Shown: piece after piece, positions 35,601 to 44,674 of the stretch
How the letters are laid out: every line of letters begins with the position of its first letter
How positions within the stretch are numbered: position 1 is the first letter of the stretch
Source: Trebouxia sp. TZW2008
Taxonomy: Eukaryota; Chlorophyta; Trebouxiophyceae; Trebouxiales; Trebouxiaceae
Direction: 5' to 3'
DNA length: 64,000 nucleotides
Assembly: GCA_002118135.1 (NCBI GenBank)
Contig: BDIU01000395.1
Coordinates: 1 to 64,000 of the forward strand
Notes under the pieces: model-generated
What the model was told of the DNA's origin: nothing
Database searches by the model: none
The model's input: the letters and a program-made list of their open reading frames with translations, nothing else
Program-made: the position numbers and the translations under genes

Positions 35601-38600
35601 ATACAGGGACATCCTTGGAGAGTCTGACAACATGCCTGGAGTACAGGTCAGCAGCTGCACGTACTACTCATATGCACCTGCAAGTGTCTACTTTGTACAT
35701 CAGATCTGAGACTGTGCATGCGTGAGAAGCCAATCAAGGTGGCATGCGTACAGGCCTGTCATGAGATTACTTAGCCAGGTAGCAAAGTCACTGCAACAGA
35801 TCAGTCCCAACTCAGGGACGGAACAGCCAGCAGGTAGGGTATGCAACAAAACACAATAGACGACCATTGAGTGGTCCCACCGATCTTGAACACAGTAACA
35901 ATCTTTGCGTTATTTTTTTTCAGGTTGAAAAGATTTCTGCGCAGGTGCCTCACTTGCCTGCAGCCTGGGCACAGACAGCGGGTGGTCTCGCCCTGCCACC
36001 ACCGCATACCACACTGCACAGAACTTCTACAGACACATGCGCTCTGCCCTGACAGCTACCAGTACCTAAGGACAATGTTTCTGGCAGCAAATGCAGCCAG
36101 TTGTTCAGATCTGGCTGTACACGTGTGCAGGTGCCTCACTTGCCTGCAGCCCTGGAGGGCCGTGGCACATCTACACCAAGCATGAACATGCAAATTGCAG
36201 GCTGTATACAGACAAAGAAACGCGCAGAAAATGTAACGGGTAGCTAAATCTCAAGCAAGTGAGTACGTCATATGTGCACAGGTGCCTCACTTGCCTGCAT
36301 TTCTGGAGGGCCTGGGCACAGACAGCGGGTGTTCTCGCCCTGCCACCATCACAATCCAAACTGGGCAGGACTTCTGCAGACACATGCACTCTGCTCTGAC
36401 AGCTGTCAGCATCTGACAAAAGTGTTCGGCAACAAATGCAGCCGGTCATCAGCAACTTGCTGTCTATGTGTGCAGTGCCCCACTTGCCTGCAGCCCTGAA
36501 GGGCGTTGGCACAATAGACAAAGCACGAATATGCAACATACCAGCTGTATACAGACAAAAAGGAACGCAGAAAATGCCAAGAGTAGCTGCATCTGAAGCA
36601 AGTTATATGTCTGCAGGTGCCCCACTTGCCTGCAGCCCTGAAGGGTCTGGGCACTGACGGTGGGTGGCCTCGCCCTGTCACCACAGCAAACCGCACTGGG
36701 CAGATACATGCGCTCTGCTGTGACAGCTTTTGGTATTTAAGGACAATTATCCTGGCAAGAAATGCAGTTAGTTGTTCAGATCTGGCTGTACACGTGTGCA
36801 GGTGCCTCACTGACCTGCAGCCCTGAAGGGTACAGATACACAAAGTATGAATATGCAATACATAGGCTGTATACAGATAAAGAGGAACGTGGAAAATGAC
36901 AAGAGTGGCTGCATCTCAAGCAAGTGAGTAAGTCATATGTCTGCAGGTGCCCCACTTGCCTGCAGCTGTGAAGGGTCTAGGCACTGATGGTGGGTGGCCC
37001 TGTCCTGTCAACACCACAGCAAACCGCACTAGACAGGACTTCTACAGATGCATGCTCTTATTCCCCTCCCAGCTTTTGGCATATCAGGACCTTTCATTGG
37101 CAACAGATGAGCCAGTTTTGTAGAGAAGTGTACATGTGTGCAGGTGCCCCACTTGCCTGCAGCCCTGAAGGGTCTAGGCACTGATGGTGGGTGGCCTCGT
37201 CCTCGCACCACAGCAAACCGCACTGGTCAGGATTTCTACAGATACATGCGCTCTGCCCTGACAGCTGTTGGCATCTTCAACAAGCAGCCCCACAGCTCAG
37301 GGTGAGAGCAGCTGACATCTTTTCCAGACGCATTTTGCCAGCTGTTCCTGCTGATTGGGTTGAACGCGGCTCACTAGAGGCTTGGCTACAAACTCATGTT
37401 GCAATGCATAGTCCTAAACTGCTTCTACTAACACAGGCTCCCGTCATGACACCTGATATTATAGACTGTTCCTTGCTTGGCAGCCTGCAATGCCAGCCCT
37501 GTTGTGCAACCTCCACCTTATCTGTCTGGCTTTCTGACTTACTGGTGTTGTGTTCATTGAAGTGACAGGCTGACAGGCTAGAAAGCATTGGTGTTCATTG
37601 ACCTGACACAAGGCAGCTTTGACCTTGAGCCTTGCTATACCTGACCATGCATGTCTTTCATCTGTGTCGTGTGATGCAGTGGGCAGCGAAACAGTGCATC
37701 AAGGTGTCAGCCTGAACGCACCTCCTATGCAGTTTGACTGCAGCTAACCATCTGCACCACTGTGGTAGCAATGCAGTGAAAAGCAGCCTCATAGCATAGC
37801 TCTGGCGAGGCAAGACTTGTGCCGCACACACCTAGCGCTCTTGCTGGCACGTGTAGCATTGTTGTTATCACTATTATTATAGCAGCAGCTATTGCAATTA
37901 CATGAAGCATTTTTACAGGCAGCCAATGTTCATGCCATTAAGCACACAATCTTTTCTCAAACAAATGAGTGAGACCCTAATCTACAGTGCTGAGCTCTTG
38001 CAAACAAGTCTGAATTGCTTCTGCACATATGCCTTGACAGCTGAGCCCCTCTCAAACATTCCAAGTTTGCGTGCTGACATTTGACTGCGCGTTTGCAGGC
38101 CCATCTTCAATGCTCCAGACAAGAGCAAGAAGGTGACCAAATTCCTGAACAGGATGCTTGCAATGAGCTTGCTGGACCAGAAGCTGCTGTTTGCCTACTT
38201 CAGTGATACCTTGGTAAGTTTGGCTGCTGTACAAAGACCTCTGTTAAATCACTGCCTTGGTTCCCAAGCAAGTTGGCCTTGTATTGGATGTCTTTTACTC
38301 AGAGTTCCTGAACAGGATGTTTGCAATGAGCTTGCGGGACCAGAAGCTGCTATTTGCCTACTTCAGCGACACCTTGGTACCTGTACTACTGCAACAGGCA
38401 CAGATTGATCACATCACAGATCTGTTGGCGCAGGACATGCTGCAGGCATTGAATCTTCATCTCTGTCATCACTGAGACTCGTCAATGCCAGTCATGTCAG
38501 CACTGATGTGTTTCATCATGAAACAGATGGCACATATGTCATGTGTGCTACATTGACCATTTTCTTTAAGCATATGGCAACTCTGCAGCCTGGCTGATTG

Positions 38601-41600
38601 CCGGATCTTTGGCACACAACATTGAACTTCTCCATACATGTATCAAGCAGTATTCCCTCAAGTATGCAAGCGGTCTCGTCACTTTCCAACAGCTGTGTGC
38701 ACACAGCAACGTGCAGCTATGTGTTCCTTTTGGCTTGTTGTTGGAGCTCAGCTGCTATGCTGACTTGCAGCATATTCAACAGAAGATGCTGTCTGCATCA
38801 TACACGCACTCTGCACTAACCAGTACCTGCATGAATACCAGCAGAAAATCACCAGCGCTACAGCATTGTTGTTACAGCTCATGCTGCATTGACAAGCTTT
38901 TCTGCATAGCAGTGTTTGCTGTGATAGAGACATGACTGCCAGACCTGTTCTGCAGGACGCGTTGGTTGAGATGGCCAAGAACAAGGGCAAGTATGAGAAT
39001 GGCATTGTAAGCTTACAAGGCATGCAGAGCATCAAAGTGATTTCCAGGGAGCTGATACATGTAGACTCTTCATCAGGTAACGCACTGATGCCTGCCATGT
39101 ACATCCACAAGCACTCCTTTCATACTGACCGTAATCCAATGGAGGAGAGGCAGAACATTGTCATCAATTCATGGGCTGGGCTTACAGAGGTGATCCCGCC
39201 TTGTCATTCGAAGGAAGAGAATCAAAACGCCTTTGGGCACCTGTGCACACTGACAAAATAGCTCAAAGCTTTGGAAGCATGACTGTGGATGCTGGGATCT
39301 TGGGTGCGCGGTGCCACAGCATCTGAAAGGACGCATCTGCTCTTCAGCAGCAATCATATAGCAAGTCATGCGTCTCATTGTGCAGATACAGTGGTTTTCG
39401 ACTTGCACATTCTGTGGCTCACGTGGCAGATGCAGGGCTGATACCAATCAGAATGCATGTCCTATGACTTGCTGTGCAGATGCAGTCTTGCTCATAGTAT
39501 GAGGCATATGATTGGCTGTGCAGATGCTCACACCTACCTGTCCAGACTGCAACTGAACCATGGTGTGGAGTTCAGCGAGGCCAAGCAGTACAGGGATGTA
39601 TTTGGAGCAAGAACACAGATGCAGTGTTGATCAAACTTTGAGTCATGTGACTGGCTCTGCAGATGCAGTGTCGCTACTGATTCTGTTGCATATCTTGTGA
39701 TTTGATGTGCAGATGCCCGCACCTACTACTCTAGGCTGCAAGTGAACCATGGTGTGGAGCTTAGCGAGGCCAAGCAGTACAGGGATGACTTCATCCAGAG
39801 CAAGAAGGATGCTGACTAGTTTCTGTCAGACAAGAGTGGCTTCTACATGTCCAGCACTATGTCTTATGACCGCCTGAGCAGATGTAGTATCGACCTAGCT
39901 TTAAGTCATGTGACTTGCTGTGCAGATGCTCGCACCTACTACTCTAGGCTGCAAGTGAACCATGGTGTGGAGTTTAGCGAGGCCAAGCAGTACAGGGATG
40001 ACTTCATCCAGAGCAAGAAAGATGCTGGCCAGTTTGTGTCAGACAAGAGCGGATTCTACATCTCCAGCACCATCAAGAATCAGGGCCAGACAGGTTTGCT
40101 CTACTGCTAAGCAGCAGGAGTCTTGAATAAACATGCACAGTTGGCAAAAACTGTGACCACCATGTGTCTCTACATGTGATGCAGCTCTCACACCAAGTTG
40201 GCAACAACATCTTCTTTGTCACAAACTCATGCTTGCTTATGAGAGCAAGATCTGCTGCTGTGCATGCTGTGGAGCCCGCCGTGGGACCCTTTTGTAGCAT
40301 AACAAATGCAAATCCTTGCATCTCATGCCAGTTTTTACTTTTGTTGTCACTGCCAGCTTGCTCATTTTGCCAATGACAATGTCCTGTGGCTTACAGTCCT
40401 GCTCCTTTCACTAGCAACCTTTGCCTCCACAGTACAGGTGAAAAGTAGAGCTTGTATGCACAATTGCATCGTTCCGATGATGCCAGTATACTGCTATTTG
40501 GCTGATGATAATGTCTTGGGTGCAGGGCATACATGGGTGTTGCTTGCAACAGCAGTCAGGAAAAGTTCAGGCGGCCACAGCCAGTACTACCGCATTCAGC
40601 GCCCCAACAACATCACTCTTTCTGATATGTCTGAGGATGCTCTCTTGCTGGTATGCGCTCACTTGACTTCAGCCTAGTCTGTGGTAGCTCAATAACAACA
40701 AGCATTGGTTACACTTTCCAGCACATGTGCTCCGTGTGTGTGACGCAAGTCCTATCTCACCAGGCTGGCTTGTTCTGAGCATCATGATAAGGATGATTGA
40801 TGTTTGGCTGTTGAAATTCAGACAAAGCTTCATACACAGCACAAACAGCATACAGGCATAGCCATGCAGAAACATGTCAGTGTTACAGGGAACATTTCAT
40901 GATGTAATCAGAAGCTGGTTCTGTTGATCAAAGAGTGGATTGTGCTCTTTGAGACTCATAATTATGGATACGTTGAATCCCATCCTCTGTCAAACAAGAC
41001 TCTTTTGGCTGATGATGCATGATTGCAATCAGCATGCAAACAGCATCATGATTTCTGCAAGTGCCAACAATCATGCTATATGCTGTCAGCCATACAGTAT
41101 CTTGGGCTGTGTATGTGTGAAAGGTTCAGCATTGTGTTATGCGGCTCTCAGCCATACAGTAGTCGTTGCCACTGTGTGGCATATACAATCAGCCTTGTTG
41201 GCTGGCTACAGCTCCATTTTTCGGCACATGCAATTAGCCTTGTTGGCTGTTGTAAGTATTGTTCTTCTTCTTTGGCGCATGCAATCAGCCTTGTTGGCTG
41301 GCCAAAGCATTACTCTCCTTCTTCAGTATACAATTCCGTGCCTCTGCTGTTTGCAGGCAAACAAGCGCTGCACTGATATGCAAGCCAAGAAGCAGTGGGA
41401 CTTCTGGTATACCCACTTAAAGAGCGGTTGTGTTCACGGCTTGAACTGTAGCAGGTGAGCTTCCATTCATTTCATCTACATGTTTGCCATCCAAAACAAG
41501 AAGAAGTGGAATTTCAGGCACCCCCACTAGAAGAGCAGCTCTTTGCATGGCTTGACCTGTAGCAGGTGAGTCTGCTTATACAGGTCATTGACATTGTCTT

Positions 41601-43641
41601 GGGCTGCTTTTGGAGAGAGTATGTCCACTTCAAGAGCAGTTTTTCTCATGGCTTGAACTGTAGCAGGTGAGTTTGCTTACAGTGCTCATTGACATGGTTT
41701 CACACTGCTTCTGGAAAGCATTATGACTTGGAGAGCTTCTATGTGCATGGCATCAATTGTAGCAGGTCACTCTGCTTATGGTGGTTGTTGACAATTCCTT
41801 AAGGCTGCTTCAACAACAATCCTCAAATCATCACACGTTTCAATGCATTGACTTTGAGTTCTTCTTTTACTTTCATTCCTCCACATATGCTATCCAAGAT
41901 TGGGAAAAATTTCATTGCCATCATGAAATGTATCAGCGGAATGAGGTGACTTCTGAACCATCTGAGCCTACATATTGGCATTGGTACATAATGCATCCAT
42001 CTGCATGGCAGCCTTGGACATGGTCAAAACATGCCAAGCAAAACATAGTCATGCATGTGAACGTCAAAACAGTGTCAAAGAAGATGTAACAGAAATGTGA
42101 TGGGAGCAAGTGCCACATCGACAGGCATGCCATGTGTCAAACAGTCTGACCTTGCAACTAGTGCCTGTATAGTTCACATAGCATGGTATAGGTACAATCT
42201 AAATGGAGAGTATGTTTCACCCATAACTTCGTTAAAAAATGAGCCATTTGACGCATATATGCATTCAAGGTCCATGCAACGTGGCTCATAACCTTCGAAG
42301 TCGTTGGCCCCTGTCATTTTAAGTGTCTGGGGACAGCACCAAGCATTGTTTCTGATGCATGTTTCCCTGTGTAGGAAACGTCAAGGTCAGGAGTGCTACA
42401 CTGGAACCTCCACAACGACGATGCACATGATGCACGGTGAGTCTCACACTCTCTGTAATCTGAATACACACATCACATCGTTGTTTCTTCCGTTTAATGT
42501 TTCGCCTCAATTGCGTTCTTGATGAATGATGTCACCAGAATGGATGTGGCGTTCCGCATTTCTGCTGTTGATGCTGTCATCTATTATGCCAGATACTCTG
42601 TCAGCTGGTCATGTGACTACTCCTATACGGTCATGAACCAAGTTTTGGTCCTTTATCATGATCATCGTTGTCATTGTTGTTGCTGTTGCTGTGTTTCCCT
42701 GCTGAAACTCATTCCACTGTTCAACTTATTTTGTTGTCTCTAGTAATTCCAAATACCCTCTTGCAATAAATCTGATGGTGCAGGTGCTGTGCTGCCAATC
42801 TGGAAGGTGCTGTCAGACATGGTCATCCCACAAGAAGACAAGAAGGCCAAGTCCACTGACTACCAAGACGGCCCCAAAGCCAAGGATGTCGCACGCGTTG
42901 TGCGCCTCAAGCTGGACTCTGGAGAAGGCATCATTGGTCTCTCACTGCTCACACAGGATGTGCACAGGGTGAGGCTTGCGTAGATAGTTGCTGTATTTGA
43001 TACGACTCATGCAGATTGCAGCTATGCATACTTGCTGCGTCAAGTCATCCAGTGAGTGATGCGTGACTAGAACAACAGCTACACTTTGAGTGCAAGCAAA
43101 GCAGCAAGGCAAGTGTGCACACAAGTGTGGTTGCACGTTGTTTCCATGCTGCATTGCTCCGCTGTTCTGACCAGTCAAACACACATTGCACCAAAATGAT
43201 CAGCCGCGTGTTCTATGCTTGCATCATTCAAAAATTGTTGCCTGGTGCGTTGCCGAGGCGCTATGGCAGACTACATGTACAAATGACATTTGCCATCAAA
43301 TCTGGCAGGTTCTAGAGGCTGTGGAGATGAACTTTGGTGAAGTGAACGAGGATGTGAAGGAGGCTGATGCGCAAGAGTATGACTTGCACAACGAGCAGCG
43401 CAGGCTAGCAGCAGCGTCCCAGAGCAACACGCCTGCTAAGGCTGGTGCAGAAGCTGCATCATCAGCAGCAGCAGCTGCCGCATCATCAGCAGCAGCAGCA
43501 GCAGCAGCTTCAGCAGCAGCAGCAAAACCATCTGGGTCTGCTGTGTCAAGAGGAGTACAGCCGGCTGCTGCGAGGCAAAAGAGGCAGTCACGACCTTTGA
43601 CAGATGCCTGGCCGCCAGAGGACGTCATTGAGCTAGACTGA
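20646..43641 (+). CDS. SBNO: Strawberry Notch / FORGETTER1-like helicase with PHD finger
   Basis: SBNO proteins are nuclear SF2 helicase-like regulators; plant FGT1 supports stress-gene memory with chromatin remodellers. 29 exons: 20646-20891, 21043-21189, 21330-21417, 21714-21907, 22137-22434, 23002-23176, 23615-23743, 24642-24783, 25533-25766, 26660-26935, 27709-27882, 28409-28553, 29993-30211, 30577-30912, 31299-31459, 31916-32162, 32990-33195, 33998-34203, 34817-34942, 35526-35646, 37144-37301, 38099-38213, 38956-39076, 39926-40093, 40526-40650, 41357-41454, 42375-42436, 42784-42968, 43309-43641. Every phase agrees, giving 1744 residues. Motifs: Walker [14 protein letters not shown] (residues ~170-182), DECH (~312), [10 protein letters not shown] (~351), Cys4-His-Cys3 PHD finger (~831-880), AEMTGRKG, motif V-like [18 protein letters not shown] and QFGRSHR (~1201). 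It ends in a poly-Ala tail. Only about 23% of the gene is coding; most introns carry exon relics. Confidence 0.95.
22435..22700 (+). repeat. Donor-side relic of SBNO exon 5
   Basis: About 175 bp downstream of the exon 5 donor, the segment TTAGCAAAAGCAG|GTAAGC (22597-22616) and its flanks repeat the exon end and the first 80 or so bases of the intron. Confidence 0.8.
22830..22985 (+). repeat. Acceptor-side relic of SBNO exon 6
   Basis: This is a roughly 150-bp copy of the acceptor and most of exon 6, lying about 170 bp upstream. Similarity is very high over GGAAAGGCTGTTGGCGCTCT and the SATGAS region, but the copy has an in-frame TAA at codon 5 (relative to exon 6), and it diverges after YMYRL. 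Exon 6 at 23002 is the intact version. Confidence 0.9.
23340..23610. repeat. Dispersed repeat with B-box-like motif
   Basis: Part of this segment (CGCACACACCTAGC followed by an ATT-rich ATTATTATCA end) recurs at about 37690-37890 in another SBNO intron. On the minus strand it contains GGTTCAATTCC, which resembles the internal B box of tRNA-derived SINEs. No convincing A box or tRNA fold is seen, so a SINE origin is only possible. Confidence 0.4.
23744..24215 (+). repeat. Donor-side relics of SBNO exon 7 (three copies)
   Basis: Three copies of the 3' part of exon 7 with its donor occur at about 23855-23930, 23993-24062 and 24150-24212, repeating AGGGTGCAAGTCGACCCTGT with progressive decay. 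The period is about 135-155 bp. Confidence 0.88.
24420..24480 (+). repeat. Acceptor-side relic of SBNO exon 8
   Basis: The segment GCGCTGACATTCTGC through GTGATGTATGGCAGA matches the acceptor and start of exon 8 (24616-24660) about 205 bp upstream. Confidence 0.75.
25070..25532 (+). repeat. Acceptor-side relics of SBNO exon 9 (three copies)
   Basis: Copies begin near 25080, 25245 and 25386, with the intact exon at 25533, so the spacing is about 140-165 bp. All keep AARCTGGCNAATGAAGCAGT and the following GGCAGCAGGCATGTG almost without change, while the rest decays. Two of the three copies retain an AG before the copied exon start. Confidence 0.9.
25767..26285 (+). repeat. Donor-side relics of SBNO exon 9 (four copies)
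   Basis: Copies of the exon end, read as [14 protein letters not shown] in the intact exon, recur near 25845-25895, 25970-26020, 26095-26150 and 26225-26275. Stops or substitutions interrupt them. A GT is kept at the donor position in each. The period is about 125 bp. Confidence 0.88.
27185..27220 (+). repeat. (GATGCT)n microsatellite
   Basis: About five GATGCT units lie in SBNO intron 10, just upstream of the first exon 11 relic. Confidence 0.8.
27280..27708 (+). repeat. Acceptor-side copies of SBNO exon 11, one still open
   Basis: Two copies of the acceptor and first 115 or so bases of exon 11 (27709) occur at about 27291-27405 and 27500-27612, about 209 bp apart. The first reads cleanly ([18 protein letters not shown] then [11 protein letters not shown]) with a good acceptor but no obvious donor before a stop. 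The second has a stop inside. Confidence 0.85.
28554..29115 (+). repeat. Donor-side relics of SBNO exon 12, then a 70-bp minisatellite
   Basis: A copy of the 3' part of exon 12 (about 28588-28705) leads into six units of 70 bp. The GGTGAGAACGCCTCTGACGC-type unit starts fall near 28701, 28771, 28841, 28911, 28982 and 29053. Each unit begins with the donor-like GGTGAG (varied in one) and contains CACAACCCACAAGCAC. It appears that a donor-containing segment was amplified further into a minisatellite. Confidence 0.88.
29450..29950 (+). repeat. Acceptor-side relics of SBNO exon 13 (three copies)
   Basis: Copies of the exon 13 start (AAACTGCARCCTGCAGCCAA and flanks) occur near 29460-29620, 29655-29815 and 29835-29945, with the intact exon at 29993. 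Spacing is about 150-190 bp. Frames are partly open but broken by stops and indels. Confidence 0.85.
30236..30298 (+). repeat. (CAGT)n tetranucleotide repeat
   Basis: About 15 CAGT/CGGT units lie just after the SBNO exon 13 donor. Confidence 0.95.
30340..30560 (+). repeat. Relic PHD-finger exon copy (SBNO exon 14)
   Basis: This is a copy of the first 190 or so bases of exon 14, about 230 bp upstream of the intact one. It still reads [20 protein letters not shown] and [15 protein letters not shown], but the last zinc pair is damaged: the intact FCQRC has become CFRQRC. A stop follows. The intact finger has all eight ligands. Confidence 0.9.
32228..32565 (+). repeat. Donor-side relics of SBNO exon 16 (three copies)
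   Basis: Decayed copies of the acidic exon end and donor (intact GAAGAGGAAGCAGATGACGA) lie near 32230-32290, 32376-32440 and 32515-32560. They are too divergent to code. Confidence 0.75.
33600..33997 (+). repeat. 177-bp tandem copies upstream of SBNO exon 18
   Basis: Units start near 33610, 33787 and 33964, an exact 177-bp (59-codon) period, and each encodes the motif V-like block [14 protein letters not shown] or a variant. The first has stops. The second is open and in frame with the third, which runs into the intact exon. By phase the exon most simply starts at 33998. Use of the equivalent acceptor near 33820 would insert a 59-residue duplication. Confidence 0.9.
34330..34425 (+). repeat. 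Donor-side relic of SBNO exon 18
   Basis: A frameshifted copy of the exon end, including a CAGTTTGGCCGCTCACATAG version of the helicase motif VI region, lies about 200 bp downstream of the intact donor. Confidence 0.8.
34675..34816 (+). repeat. Acceptor-side relics of SBNO exon 19 (two copies)
   Basis: Two copies of about 63 bp precede the exon at 34817. Each begins with a TTGCCAG or TTGCAG acceptor, then the CARTGCACCCRTA region of the exon start. Neither has a usable frame. Confidence 0.85.
34946..35109. mobile_element. Pogo-like MITE adjoining an SBNO splice donor
   Basis: This relative of the element at 8955 shares the GACTGCTTTG, CTTAATCAGAGG and TCAAGTGTCCTTAC blocks and a right end GAAGTTACTG followed by TA. 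Its left end is eroded and coincides with the exon 19 donor (exon end 34942, GTACTT). The intron's 5' end may therefore derive from the element. Confidence 0.65.
35940..37143 (+). repeat. Higher-order array of SBNO exon 21 acceptor copies (seven relics)
   Basis: Copies of the acceptor and exon start (GTGCCYCACTTGCCTGCAGC) begin at 35945, 36131, 36282, 36475, 36617, 36802 and 36946, then the intact exon at 37144. Spacings alternate long and short: 186, 151, 193, 142, 185, 144 and 198. Long units carry much of the exon 21 body; short units carry instead an intron-type tail with CTGTATACAGA. This forms about three and a half dimers of roughly 335 bp. All seven copies keep an AG in front, but the exon bodies are broken. 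Confidence 0.9.
38232..38303. mobile_element. MITE fragment
   Basis: A short piece of the same pogo-like family (ACTGCCTTGGTTCCCAAGC to CTCAGAG) lies between SBNO exon 22 and its relic copy. Confidence 0.5.
38290..38380 (+). repeat. Donor-side relic of SBNO exon 22
   Basis: This is an 80-bp copy of the exon end ([20 protein letters not shown] in frame), followed by GTACCT. It is nearly intact but lies after the real donor, with a MITE fragment between. Confidence 0.88.
39515..39925 (+). repeat. Acceptor-side relics of SBNO exon 24 (two copies)
   Basis: Copies begin near 39524 and 39713, with the intact exon at 39926. The second reads as far as [15 protein letters not shown] then hits TAG. 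Both keep GTGCAG|ATGC at the acceptor. Confidence 0.9.
41085..41310 (+). repeat. Short-period minisatellite in SBNO intron 25
   Basis: AGCCTTGTTGGCTG recurs near 41191, 41236 and 41287, and TCAGCCATACAGTA near 41087 and 41148. Unit spacing is about 45-60 bp. It does not match an exon. Confidence 0.75.
41455..41775 (+). repeat. Donor-side relics of SBNO exon 26 (three copies)
   Basis: Three copies of the exon end (AAGAGCRGTT to TGTAGCAG) occur near 41500-41568, 41600-41670 and 41700-41770. Each is followed by a GT donor, GTGAGT, GTGAGT and GTCACT in turn. Exon-derived parts carry stops or frameshifts. Confidence 0.88.
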
Positions 43642-44674
43642 TCTGTGATACTTCACCTGATTGCCCACAATTGATGGCAATGTCATCATCTATGACGGCT
43701 AGATCTAATTGTGTGACCAGCTGACAATATGTGAGGGAGGGGATGCAGCACCTTTCGACAGGCTGCAGAGTTCCGTAAGCTGCCCCTGCAGCATGCAGCA
43801 ACAGGCACAGCCTGAGGTCTGCAGAATCAGATGTAGATGTCTGCCTTGTTTGCCTGTCTTTGCAGTATTGATATGCTGTTGAAGACCAATCATACCTTGT
43901 CCTCGTCTTGTTCAGCAAGTCCTGTTCGGTATTTTGTTCAGCAAGTCCTGTTCATTGCAGAATTGACAGCCATAAAGCGGTGGAAAGGCTCTGGCGAAAA
44001 CATCATGGCGTAGCTCTGAGTGACGGTGCAGTGCCTCTGAAACGCCCCTCACTCTTGAGTCAAGTCCTGCATGTATAGGCACATGCACTTGTGCCGATAC
44101 AAGATACACAACAAAGTGTCAGTGCAGTCGCGTCTTCTGATGTGCTGTTGTATGTGACCTGTACCAGATGTGACTAGTGCGTGCCACAATACTGTTCCGC
44201 TTGGTATTGATAGGGGACACTAGGCTTGTTACTGTGACAGTGTCATGTTATGACATGCTGTGCATGTGGGAGGCTTGCAGCTGGATCAAGGCGTGCCTTC
44301 AGCTGTAAACATTTTCAGTCCAGCCTCTTCTACCCCTTTTTGACTGTGACAAAGGCTGCATGACATTTTCATCATGTGTGCACGCTGACAGAATCATGAC
44401 TGCAATTTGGCGCCAAGCCTGTGCTGTTTGCCTGACCAATCGAGCGACGCTGCGCAATGGTGGAGACGCAACAATTGCTCTTGTTGCGCAAACGTGTGTC
44501 GCTAGGTGCACACAGGATCGCGGTGCTGCGATCATTTGACTGTCATATGCTCGGAGAACGGATCTGATCTTGCTTAACAGAGCTGCACCTGCTCGCTGCA
44601 GGCACATGTGATTGCGTGATCTGTGCCTAGCGCAGCAAAGTCATACATATCATTTGAAGTTAAGTGCTTCATCG
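43642..44674. other. Interval SBNO/ARPC1
   Basis: This 1-kb spacer should contain the SBNO 3' end and the ARPC1 promoter. The one coding candidate is the minus-strand pair of exons at 43938-44607. The block TTGTTCAGCAAGTCCTGTTC is present twice (43908 and 43934), copying that candidate's stop region. Confidence 0.5.
43938..44607 (-). CDS. Hypothetical small protein with mitochondrial-like N-terminus
   Basis: Candidate exons are 44607-44437, ending at a TTG|GTCAGG donor in phase 0, and 44036-43938, starting after GCGTTTCAG in phase 0. The product is about 89 residues. The first 50 residues are rich in Arg, Ala and Ser with almost no acidic residues, as in mitochondrial targeting peptides. The end reads MMFSPEPFHRFMAVNSAMNR. 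No family is recognised. The start is only 67 bp from the ARPC1 start codon, so the pair would share a bidirectional promoter. Donor choice is uncertain: GCA|GTCATG would also fit. Confidence 0.35.
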
